From the NCBI GenBank assembly GCA_945870925.1, contig CAMBTZ010000089.1, forward strand, positions 1 to 5,696: a DNA stretch of 5,696 nt, in the 5' to 3' direction. The first letter of the stretch is position 1. Each line of letters starts with the position of its first letter. Under the pieces are notes generated by a model. The model was not told the origin of the DNA, searched no databases, and worked only from the letters and a program-made list of their open reading frames with translations. Positions 1-5,696 of this stretch are shown here, in pieces. Both the position numbers and the translations under genes were made by a program. Origin of the DNA: Chlamydia trachomatis. Its GTDB lineage: Bacteria; Chlamydiota; Chlamydiia; Chlamydiales; 2-12-FULL-49-11.

Positions 1-172
1 AGAGCACATTGAGAACAAATAACCTTCCATGCTTTGTCTGGTGAGCATATTTTGGATAGAGAACTTTATATAAAAAATTAATTCCGACATGCAAAAGCAT
101 CAATGAACCAACCACTCCTATTATAGGAACAGACCAATGACAACCATGCAGAAAAGCTATGACAGTTTCCAT
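1..172 (-). CDS. Small membrane protein, N-terminal part (runs off left edge)
   Basis: An open frame begins with ATG at 172-170 and stays open for 57 codons to the window edge, so the C-terminus is missing. The peptide starts METVIAFLHGCHWSVP and has a hydrophobic stretch at about residues 15-37 that could be one membrane segment. A more polar part (YPKYAHQTKHGR, about 39-50) follows, and then the hydrophobic run LFVLNVL at the edge. I do not recognise the family. ATG is chosen because an in-frame TGA lies seven codons upstream with no other start between. No clear Shine-Dalgarno precedes it, which lowers confidence. It follows the EndoU gene on the same strand after a 57-bp gap without an obvious terminator, so it could be the last member of that transcript. 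An immunity or partner role for EndoU is possible but unsupported. Confidence 0.5.
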   Translation of the reverse strand, partial: METVIAFLHGCHWSVPIIGVVGSLMLLHVGINFLYKVLYPKYAHQTKHGRLFVLNVL

Positions 173-229
173 AAATTTACTATACGCGTATCAGAATATT
201 TATGAAATATCCTTGTCATAGCAGAAAAA

Positions 230-1258
230 TTAAGGTTTACTACTATACCCTATAATTTTAGGGTCGACAAATAAATAGACTCCTTTTGGTAGAGGAATAC
301 CGGAAACTCCATCAAGCTTAATTAAAAGCTTTTCCTTACTTACTTTAAAGACTATGCGATTAGAAAATTTATGCGTTAATACTTCATTTTGAAGGTGTGA
401 AATTACATCTTCTTTTTTTACTGAAAATCCACCTGAAACAGCAATTTCAGAATCTAGATCAGCTAAACTTTTTGCATAAAAAAGAGGATAACAGGTGCGA
501 ATTGATGCACCAGAATTTTGAAGATGTTGTATTGCATAAAAAGACTTCTCTTCAATTGAAATCTCACACAAAGCATCTATATTCAAACCCTTTCTCTTAC
601 TCACTATCCAATTGGGGGTTCTTAAAGCTTCTGTAAGTTGAAGCTCAGACACAATCGAATCTGGAAAAAACGTTGAAAATTTACCATCTAAAAATCCGGC
701 ATAAACCCCTGTCTCTTTATTAACAACAAAATCTTTGATAGAAGCTCTTCGAGAATCAGAAAGAGGGCAATAATGCCTCCCCTTAATATCAGTTCCTGAA
801 ACTTCCCCTTCAATTATATGATGCAAGTCCATTGCTAAAAATCTTTTATCCGGTGAGGCTTTGTTAGTTTGCGTAACTACCAAGCTTGCCCATTCACCCC
901 CATCACCTTTAATTAGTTCTTGAGCGGCTCTAATTGCCTCAACTGATTCCACAGCACATCCAGGCAACATAGCTTCTCTCATGCGTTTTCCTAATCGATT
1001 TCTTTCAGCAATCGACGGAAGGCTTACTATACTTTCTAAACCTTTTTTTATTTTTGCATCTCTAGTTGGTGTGAATTTTAATTTTAATCCTGAGACTCTT
1101 ATTAAACTTTCAGCCACTTTCACAGACTCTGGAGTAGCGTGCACTATAGGAATAATTTTCCTTTCAGGACTTAATGGGGTAATGAGTTCTTCAATCTCTT
1201 TTTGAAATCTCTCAAATTCTAAATCTAAATCAAAAGCATTTGAAATACTAATATCCAT
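230..1258 (-). CDS. Bacterial EndoU-type ribonuclease domain protein
   Basis: A 342-residue protein whose middle (about 140-222) matches, by eye, the bacterial EndoU nuclease domain, a metal-independent RNase fold of the Barnase-EndoU-ColicinE5/D-RelE group used as the tip of contact-dependent and polymorphic toxins. Visible hallmarks in order: HHIIEGE (146-152), a second histidine in KGRH (159-162), GVY (184-186) and the signature STFFPD (195-200). The two histidines and the Thr/Ser of the STFFP motif are the expected active-site residues. Flanks are unassigned: about 140 residues before the domain, with acidic/helical starts (for example FQKEIEELI, 18-26), and about 120 residues after it. 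There is no signal peptide or membrane segment. In toxins this domain usually ends the protein, so the long C-terminal part is odd. GGAG lies 5 nt before the ATG. Known relatives cleave RNA, including tRNA anticodon loops; the target here is unknown. It could be a secreted effector, an orphan toxin or a housekeeping RNase. The domain call rests on motif memory, not a search. Confidence 0.78.
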   Translation of the reverse strand: MDISISNAFDLDLEFERFQKEIEELITPLSPERKIIPIVHATPESVKVAESLIRVSGLKLKFTPTRDAKIKKGLESIVSLPSIAERNRLGKRMREAMLPGCAVESVEAIRAAQELIKGDGGEWASLVVTQTNKASPDKRFLAMDLHHIIEGEVSGTDIKGRHYCPLSDSRRASIKDFVVNKETGVYAGFLDGKFSTFFPDSIVSELQLTEALRTPNWIVSKRKGLNIDALCEISIEEKSFYAIQHLQNSGASIRTCYPLFYAKSLADLDSEIAVSGGFSVKKEDVISHLQNEVLTHKFSNRIVFKVSKEKLLIKLDGVSGIPLPKGVYLFVDPKIIGYSSKP

Positions 1259-1263
1259 TTTAT

Positions 1264-1267
1264 CTCC
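1264..1267 (-). promoter_or_regulatory. Shine-Dalgarno of the EndoU gene
   Basis: GGAG on the minus strand sits 5 nt before the ATG at 1258. This is the best-spaced ribosome binding site in the minus-strand block and supports that start. Confidence 0.7.
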
Positions 1268-1291
1268 ATTAATTATTAATAAATAAGGAGC

Positions 1292-1320
1292 ATTATGACT
1301 TAACTAGTAATTAAATTGAA
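1292..1320 (-). promoter_or_regulatory. Weak candidate sigma70-type promoter for the EndoU gene
   Basis: On the minus strand, TTCAAT (1320-1315, 3 of 6 to consensus) is followed by a 17-nt spacer and CATAAT (1297-1292, 5 of 6). Transcription would start near 1285, leaving a leader of about 27 nt that contains the GGAG ribosome binding site. The -35 overlaps the last codons of the MFS gene. In AT-rich DNA such matches arise by chance, so this is tentative; it would let EndoU be expressed apart from the upstream genes. Confidence 0.33.
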
Positions 1321-2549
1321 GAAATTGATTTTTCAGATCGAAAAAACAGGGCTGTAGCGCCGCTAATACACAAAAATGAACTGATAACAAATACTGCAAT
1401 AGGACCAATTAATATAACAAGCAGTCCTCCAAGTGGCGGCCCAAGAGACCCCCTAATACCTACCATTGCAATATTTACTCCACTATAGCGTGAACTTTTT
1501 TCACCTCTAGCAAATAGCGGTCCTGAAAGATGCCAGATTAGATGACTTCCAGCCTGCGCAATACCATAAACAAAATAAGCAATATAGATCCAGTATTGAT
1601 GAGCCATTGAGGCTATTATGAGCAGAGGAAAAAGGGCAAATCCTGTAAGTACTAATGAAGTAAAACTACCTATTGATAACAAACCTAAAGCCCTACTCCA
1701 TAATGAAGATGTGAGGACAAATCCAAGACCCTTACAAATTGAATAAGCAATCATTAAATCTCTAAATGATATTTCTAAGGTTTCCATAAAAAAAATAGGG
1801 ATAACAGGCTGAATAACCATGAGGCCTAATCCCCCTATCATAAAAGCCCACTGAAAGTTACGAAAATCGCTTCGTTTTTTCATTAAATCGTAGCAATCTA
1901 TCCACGGCCTTAGCAAGCTTTCCTTTAAACTTAAGCTCACAGGTTTTATAAGTTCATCCTTTTTTTCATTCATTGGAACTAGAGCTTGAATCACTAATGC
2001 CCCAATTCCAAATAAGAGCGCAGCTCCAAAGAAGATTTTCCAAGAAAAAATCGACTTATCTAGAAGTGATCCGATCCCAATTGCAATCAAGACCCCTTCG
2101 GCATACCCTAAAGCAGACCCAAAGGAAAATGACTTTTCTCTTACTCGATTTGGTAAATTAATTTTTAAAATTTCCATCCATGCAGGAATCCCTGCTCTTG
2201 AAAAGAGCATATATAATGTAGATGCACCAATTAAAAGCCATACATTGTCAAAAAATAGAGCGAATAAAAAAGGTATCCTAGCAAGCAATCCCGCTCCGAC
2301 AAGGCTCATACGGAGGGAATGCCGGTTTTGAGAAATTTTTTCGCTCCAATATAAGGAAAAAATTGAACTTACAGGCTTTAACATTGTCAATAAGACAATT
2401 TGAAATGCAGTAGCACCCAAAAACTTTAACAGAATAAATGGTAATAGCGGATAAAGAGAGGCAAACGGCTCATTAAAAAGGCTTGATAAGAGCAAAGCCT
2501 TTTTCGTCTTATATTCATTAGAGGAAAGATTTGAAGAATGCTTTACCAT
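1311..2549 (-). CDS. Major facilitator superfamily (MFS) transporter
   Basis: A 412-residue, very hydrophobic protein of typical MFS length. I count about twelve membrane segments, near residues 18-42, 46-68, 80-100, 103-123, 143-162, 168-192, 235-255, 262-284, 287-312, 318-338, 356-381 and 383-403. They are split into two halves by a polar central loop (about 193-234, rich in K/E/D/R). The loop after segment 2 (SEKISQNRHSLR, 69-80) is where MFS motif A should lie, but the motif is degenerate. RAGIPAW (118-124) and GPPLGG (370-375) are glycine/proline-rich stretches common in such carriers. Predicted location is the inner membrane. The substrate cannot be read from the sequence; a drug or metabolite exporter is as likely as an importer. 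It lies 46 bp after the Nudix gene and 52 bp before EndoU on the same strand. The ATG is the first start after an in-frame TAA three codons upstream, but the GGAGG is only 1 nt from it, unusually close. Confidence 0.85.
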   Translation of the reverse strand: MVKHSSNLSSNEYKTKKALLLSSLFNEPFASLYPLLPFILLKFLGATAFQIVLLTMLKPVSSIFSLYWSEKISQNRHSLRMSLVGAGLLARIPFLFALFFDNVWLLIGASTLYMLFSRAGIPAWMEILKINLPNRVREKSFSFGSALGYAEGVLIAIGIGSLLDKSIFSWKIFFGAALLFGIGALVIQALVPMNEKKDELIKPVSLSLKESLLRPWIDCYDLMKKRSDFRNFQWAFMIGGLGLMVIQPVIPIFFMETLEISFRDLMIAYSICKGLGFVLTSSLWSRALGLLSIGSFTSLVLTGFALFPLLIIASMAHQYWIYIAYFVYGIAQAGSHLIWHLSGPLFARGEKSSRYSGVNIAMVGIRGSLGPPLGGLLVILIGPIAVFVISSFLCISGATALFFRSEKSISSI

Positions 2550-2562
2550 TCCTCCAGTTTAC

Positions 2563-2579
2563 CTTTCAGCATCTTTCAG
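2563..2579. repeat. Short direct repeat CTTTCAG x2
   Basis: Two copies of CTTTCAG (2563-2569 and 2573-2579) are separated by 3 nt, a 10-bp period, in the gap between the Nudix and MFS genes. On the minus strand this reads CTGAAAG twice in the leader of the MFS gene. It may be chance; a helical-turn-spaced protein site is the only functional idea, and it is weak. Confidence 0.3.
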
Positions 2580-2595
2580 ACGCAACCTCAAGTTT

Positions 2596-3414
2596 TCAAA
2601 TAATTCCCTTACATTCCGCAAGAAATAATGCATAGGTCAGATATGAATCTCGGACATACACCTTCTCTTTTTTTCCTTTTATGTCGAGCTCTAGATACCC
2701 CTTAATAAGCGCTTGTTTGATTTCAGAAATTGTAAAGGTTTTTACACCTAAAATTGCCTCTGAATAATCTTGATTCGATAGCCCTTGTTTTTCTATTTTT
2801 GCCAAATACACGGGGATAACAGTACTGGCCATTCCTGGATCGGGCGCCATATCTCCAAGATAAATTGATTCCTTAGAATGAAATCCTGTCTCCTCTTCTA
2901 ATTCCCTTAGCAAAGCCATTTCAACAGTTTCAAGCGGCTGCCTCACTCCTCTTGGAATTTCTAATTCAAAAACCCTTGTTGCATGCCGAAAAGCAACAAG
3001 TGCCGCAATCTTACCTTCCGGAAGAAGAGGTAGAATTGCAACTCCTGAAGGACCATTATCAAGTGAGCTCTTCCAAATGATTCTATTATAGGAACCTTCA
3101 GCTCCAGTTGGAAAAATAACTGCGTCCCTTAAAAACACCCAAAAAAGATCTTCCGTAATTAGACCTATTTTTGATGCTATAACAGCCTCAGCTTCACTCA
3201 TCCCTTGTTTTAAACAGCGTGCTTTTTGTAATTTTTCTATATCTCGAATTTTTAAAGGGTCCGTGACAACTTCTATCTCTCCTTCCCTAAAATTTCCATT
3301 TTTTCCGAGAACTTCTTGATTAGCCTTAAGAAATTTAAGATAATTTGAGATAGAGTCTTCAGCATACAATGGCAATACTAAAATAAAAGTTAATAGATAA
3401 CGAATCACACACAT
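2596..3414 (-). CDS. Nudix hydrolase, ADP-ribose-pyrophosphatase-like, with signal peptide
   Basis: A 272-residue protein with a perfect Nudix box at 156-178: G156, five residues, E162, seven residues, then R170-E171-L172-x-E174-E175-x-G177-F178, the Mg2+-binding and catalytic motif for cleaving nucleoside diphosphates linked to another moiety. The preceding FELEIPRG (149-156) and the following PDPGMAST (191-198) resemble the ADP-ribose/ADP-sugar pyrophosphatase branch; this substrate guess is an inference. The N-terminus looks like a Sec signal peptide: R5, hydrophobic core YLLTFILVLPL (6-16), likely cut after LYA (16-18) before EDS. That would place it in the periplasm or outside, unusual for Nudix enzymes. 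Residues 20-110 precede the catalytic domain and are longer than in minimal family members. The first ATG overlaps the methyltransferase gene by 10 bp. GTG at codon 3 would overlap its stop by 4 bp (GTGA) and sits 7 nt from the GGGG ribosome site rather than 1 nt, so the true start may be 3408. Confidence 0.87.
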   Translation of the reverse strand: MCVIRYLLTFILVLPLYAEDSISNYLKFLKANQEVLGKNGNFREGEIEVVTDPLKIRDIEKLQKARCLKQGMSEAEAVIASKIGLITEDLFWVFLRDAVIFPTGAEGSYNRIIWKSSLDNGPSGVAILPLLPEGKIAALVAFRHATRVFELEIPRGVRQPLETVEMALLRELEEETGFHSKESIYLGDMAPDPGMASTVIPVYLAKIEKQGLSNQDYSEAILGVKTFTISEIKQALIKGYLELDIKGKKEKVYVRDSYLTYALFLAECKGII

Positions 3415-4685
3415 TCCCCTTTCTCAATTTTAACAACGATTTCAACATGCATTGTTTGCGGAAACATATCAAATGGATATGCCTCTACTTTCGAATAACC
3501 CTGAGCTGCAAAAAACTGCAAATCTCTGGCAAGTGTTGCAGGATCACACGAAGTATAAATAATTTTCTTGGGCTTCTTTATTATAGAAGCTTCTAGAACA
3601 CGCTCTTCACAACCTTTTCGGGGGGGATTTAAGAAAATAACATCCAAATCATCTAAATCATCAATAATATCTTCCACTCTTCCTAATCGAAAATCGACAT
3701 CAGCACCATTTGCCTTTGCACTCTTTTTTGCATCCTCTACAGCGCTTTCTATCATTTCAATACCAATAACATTTACCCCTTTTTTTGCAAGATAGATACA
3801 AAAAACCCCTATCCCGCAATAGGCATCAACGACTCTATCACCAATTTTAAGATCCGCTAGTTCATACGCCTTTTTATAAAGATTCTCAGCTTGCTCTAAA
3901 TTAACCTGAAAAAATGAAGCAGGAGAAATTTCAACATGCATTCCGAGAACATCTTCTCGAATTACACCCTCTCCAAAAAGAAGGGTATAAGCATCACTAT
4001 ATAAAACATTATCATCTCTTGCATTCAAACCATGCAAAACACCTTTTACACCCTCCATTAACGAAATCGCCTTTGCCATTTTTTTGACCTCTTGTGTTGG
4101 ATTCTCTCTTGTTACTAAAACAACAAGCGATTCACCTTTGCGATTTGTCCGGAATAATACATGTCTAATCCCTTCTACAAGATGGAGATTTCCTAAAATC
4201 CTGTTCCCAGCTTCACTTTGTATGTAACAAGTCTCAATCGGAACAATATTATGAGTTCTCTTCACATAGAGACCAACTTTTAAATTTTCATCAACCGGTA
4301 ATTGGACTTTGTTTCGATAATGGAGTGGTTTTGGAGAAGCTACACAAACTGCGACAGAAGAATCTTTTAACTTCCCGATTCTTTCAAAAGAATCAATCAC
4401 CCTCTTCCTTTTAAGATTTAACTGTTCCTCATATGCTAAATGCATAATTTGGCAGCCACCACATTTTCCAAAAACAGGACAAATGGGTTTAATTCGATTA
4501 GGTGATGATTCAATAATCTCTATCAATTCAGCTTTAGCGTAAGCACTCTTTTTTTCAACTATTTTTGCCAAAACCTTTTCACCCGGCAATGCTCCATCAA
4601 CAAAGATAGTAAGGCCCTCATGCGTACCAACACCCTCTCCCTGAATCGTGACATCTCTAATATTAACTATAACTTCTTGCGACAT
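3405..4685 (-). CDS. rlmD: 23S rRNA (uracil-5-)-methyltransferase, RlmD/RumA type
   Basis: A 426-residue SAM-dependent RNA m5U methyltransferase of the TrmA/RlmD family; E. coli RlmD methylates U1939 of 23S rRNA. Domains in order: a TRAM RNA-binding domain (about 1-57); iron-sulfur cysteines C69, C75 and C78 in CPVFGKCGGCQ, plus C153; the catalytic Rossmann domain with SFFQVN (258-263) and the SAM-binding VVDAYCGIG (285-293); the nucleophile Cys380 in YTSCDPATLARDL; and the general base Glu415 in HVE (413-415). The four Fe-S cysteines favour RlmD/RlmCD over TrmA or RlmC, but the exact target uridine is inferred. The motif usually seen as DPPRKG is NPPRKG here (Asn353), a possible loss of an important acidic residue. 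The frame is open back to 4829, giving up to 48 extra basic residues, but these would be antisense to the epimerase gene and lie before the normal TRAM start, so I start at MSQEV; ATG 4691 is an alternative. No strong ribosome site is visible. First gene of the minus-strand block. Confidence 0.88.
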   Translation of the reverse strand: MSQEVIVNIRDVTIQGEGVGTHEGLTIFVDGALPGEKVLAKIVEKKSAYAKAELIEIIESSPNRIKPICPVFGKCGGCQIMHLAYEEQLNLKRKRVIDSFERIGKLKDSSVAVCVASPKPLHYRNKVQLPVDENLKVGLYVKRTHNIVPIETCYIQSEAGNRILGNLHLVEGIRHVLFRTNRKGESLVVLVTRENPTQEVKKMAKAISLMEGVKGVLHGLNARDDNVLYSDAYTLLFGEGVIREDVLGMHVEISPASFFQVNLEQAENLYKKAYELADLKIGDRVVDAYCGIGVFCIYLAKKGVNVIGIEMIESAVEDAKKSAKANGADVDFRLGRVEDIIDDLDDLDVIFLNPPRKGCEERVLEASIIKKPKKIIYTSCDPATLARDLQFFAAQGYSKVEAYPFDMFPQTMHVEIVVKIEKGECV

Positions 4686-4713
4686 AAACATTTTTCTGTT
4701 AAGTACTCTTTTT

Positions 4714-5586
4714 GTGAAAGAAATAATTTTAAAACACACTTTAGAAGACGGAACTATCCTCTCTGCAACTTTTCTTCCCGAATACGGAATGAATTTGTCT
4801 AGTTTAAAGAAAGGAGAAATTGAAGTCATTGATCAATCGACAAAAAATCTCTTTGACGAACGTTTAAGCGGATTGGGTCCCTTAATTGGACCACACTTTT
4901 TTCATAGAAAAGAGGGAACTATCCCTTTTGTACCAGACGAAACTATCTTTCCCCATCTAGCCCACATTCGAAAATCAGGCTCTAAAGAACCCTTTTCCCA
5001 TGGAATTGCTAGGTATGTCCCTTGGAATTACACTGCAACTGACACTAGCGTTTCAGCCCACCTATCTGGAATGGACACCTATCACGGAATGACACTTGCA
5101 GCTCTAGAAGGATTTGACTTTCTTATGACATTTAAGGCCCATATATCATCACACGGTCTGGATATAGAAATGCACACAGAAAGCATAGGCAGCCCATCAA
5201 TTGCCGGCCTTCACTACTACTTTGCCATCGCAGACCATTCAGGCCACGTTCGAATGAAATGCAAAAACCAATATGGCGATAAAGGTCAATGGCGCGACAT
5301 TCCCGATAGATGGAAAGATCCATTAGGGGAGCTTAATTTTGATCTAAGTGAAGAGAGTGACTACACTTTCTCCCCGATTTCTACTGATTTCTCTGGAGAG
5401 GCGCTTCTCATTACCCCCTCCCATAACCTTAAAATTCACTATAAAACAGCCTCCGATGAAAACGCCTTCCAGCTCTATCATCCCCAAGGCGCTTCTTTTG
5501 TATGTATAGAACCAGTCACTGCTAGAGATCCTCGTGAGATGAAACAGCGTAAAAATACCCTATTTGTCAAAATCTACCCCTATTAA
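4714..5586 (+). CDS. Aldose 1-epimerase (galactose mutarotase) family protein
   Basis: A 290-residue cytosolic protein of the aldose 1-epimerase/hexose-6-phosphate mutarotase superfamily, which interconverts alpha and beta anomers of sugars. Conserved sites in order: GLGPLIGPHFFHR (53-65) in the place of the family's glycine-rich substrate loop; SHGIAR (95-100) matching the usual HGxAR with His96 and Arg100; HYYF (167-170), whose His167 aligns with the catalytic acid; and CIEP (264-267), whose Glu266 aligns with the catalytic base. Length is normal for the family. No signal peptide is seen. The frame is open from GTG 4648, but that would overlap the divergent methyltransferase start and add 22 residues unlike the family. 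GTG 4714 begins directly at the first predicted strand (KEIILKHTLEDG), so I chose it, although no good ribosome site is visible. It is divergent from the methyltransferase with only 28 bp between. Exact sugar unknown. By eye it is somewhat richer in GC than the EndoU gene. Confidence 0.85.
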   Translation: MKEIILKHTLEDGTILSATFLPEYGMNLSSLKKGEIEVIDQSTKNLFDERLSGLGPLIGPHFFHRKEGTIPFVPDETIFPHLAHIRKSGSKEPFSHGIARYVPWNYTATDTSVSAHLSGMDTYHGMTLAALEGFDFLMTFKAHISSHGLDIEMHTESIGSPSIAGLHYYFAIADHSGHVRMKCKNQYGDKGQWRDIPDRWKDPLGELNFDLSEESDYTFSPISTDFSGEALLITPSHNLKIHYKTASDENAFQLYHPQGASFVCIEPVTARDPREMKQRKNTLFVKIYPY

Positions 5587-5593
5587 TTATTAT

Positions 5594-5622
5594 TTGATTT
5601 TTTAATCATATTATGATATAAT
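5594..5622 (+). promoter_or_regulatory. Sigma70-type promoter for the right-edge gene
   Basis: TTGATT (5594-5599, 4 of 6 to the -35 consensus), a 17-nt spacer and a perfect TATAAT (5617-5622). Transcription is expected near 5629, about 27 nt before the ATG at 5656. The background is very AT-rich, which raises the chance rate, but both boxes and the ideal spacing coincide in front of a start codon. Confidence 0.68.
5605..5617. repeat. 6-bp inverted repeat in the promoter spacer
   Basis: ATCATA (5605-5610), one base, then TATGAT (5612-5617) form a short dyad inside the spacer and touching the -10 box. It could be an operator half-site pair; it is short and AT-only apart from one C and one G, so it may be chance. 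Confidence 0.3.
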
Positions 5623-5640
5623 TAATATAACTATATTAAT
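5621..5640. repeat. 9-bp perfect inverted repeat at the predicted transcription start
   Basis: ATTAATATA (5621-5629), the two bases AC, then TATATTAAT (5632-5640): perfect 9-bp arms. It begins at the end of the -10 box and spans the predicted start site, the usual place for a repressor operator. The arms are purely A/T, so an RNA hairpin would be weak; a protein-binding site is the better reading. No poly-T run follows to make it a terminator. Confidence 0.5.
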
Positions 5641-5655
5641 AACTATAGGTGCTTT

Positions 5656-5696
5656 ATGAGTGCTATTATTCCAAAAAGTGATAACTTTAACATTCA
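5656..5696 (+). CDS. Start of an unidentified gene (runs off right edge)
   Basis: ATG at 5656 opens a frame of 13 codons (MSAIIPKSDNFNI) to the window edge. AGGTG-like bases (5647-5651) lie 4 nt before the ATG, and a good promoter with a possible operator lies upstream, which together support a real gene start. Too little is present to assign a family; the operator-like repeat hints at local, perhaps self-, regulation. Confidence 0.5.
   Translation, partial: MSAIIPKSDNFNI

Noticed and set aside
182..211. 10-bp palindrome ATACGCGTAT (182-191) and hairpin ATATTT-loop-AAATAT (197-211) downstream of EndoU, considered as a terminator or operator
   Set aside because: The stem is short and A/T only with no following T-run in the needed orientation; the palindrome is too short to interpret.
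397..636. Plus-strand open frame of 79 codons inside the EndoU gene
   Set aside because: Antisense to a well-supported gene, with low-complexity composition and no ribosome site or family resemblance; other plus-strand frames at 981-1205, 1973-2161 and 3568-3795 were rejected for the same reason.
1281..1303. Plus-strand AAGGAG followed by ATG in the EndoU-MFS gap
   Set aside because: The ribosome-site-like sequence leads to ATG ACT TAA, a two-codon frame; no gene follows on that strand.
4648..4673. GTGACA and TATAAC as a promoter for the epimerase gene
   Set aside because: The spacer is only 14 nt, too short for a normal sigma70 promoter.
5132..5323. Minus-strand open frame of 63 codons inside the epimerase gene
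   Set aside because: Antisense shadow of a gene with conserved catalytic motifs; no independent support.
5587..5610. Possible terminator after the epimerase gene around the T-run at 5598-5603
   Set aside because: The only stem is GATT/AATC flanking the T-run itself, too weak for an intrinsic terminator.

Overview
The window is AT-rich and tightly packed, with short gaps or overlaps between genes. It holds four complete genes on the minus strand, one complete gene on the plus strand, and a truncated gene at each edge. Low GC, a free-standing bacterial EndoU-type RNase and an RlmD-type rRNA methyltransferase would fit an intracellular lineage such as environmental Chlamydiae (Parachlamydia or Simkania relatives). 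This is an inference from style; no marker in the window proves the taxon.

Layout. Bases 1-172 (minus) hold the start of a small membrane protein that runs off the left edge. Bases 230-4685 (minus) form a collinear block, read right to left: an RlmD-type 23S rRNA m5U methyltransferase, a Nudix hydrolase with an apparent signal peptide, a 12-segment MFS transporter, and a 342-residue protein with a central bacterial EndoU ribonuclease domain. The methyltransferase and Nudix genes overlap, and the two gaps after them are 46 and 52 bp without a convincing terminator, so co-transcription is plausible. A weak promoter may also serve the EndoU gene alone. Diverging from the methyltransferase is an aldose 1-epimerase (mutarotase) family gene (4714-5586, plus). 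The 69-bp AT-rich gap after it has a good sigma70-type promoter and a 9-bp perfect inverted repeat at the predicted transcription start, followed by the first 13 codons of another gene.

How the genes fit together. The methyltransferase and epimerase look like housekeeping enzymes. The exported Nudix enzyme, the MFS carrier and the EndoU protein look accessory: nucleotide-derivative hydrolysis outside the cytosol, small-molecule transport, and RNA cleavage. The EndoU protein is the best candidate for something unusual. It is neither at the end of a large toxin nor next to a recognisable immunity gene, and it has about 140 residues before and 120 residues after the nuclease domain that I cannot assign. 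No CRISPR, tRNA, rRNA, insertion sequence or phage signature was seen.
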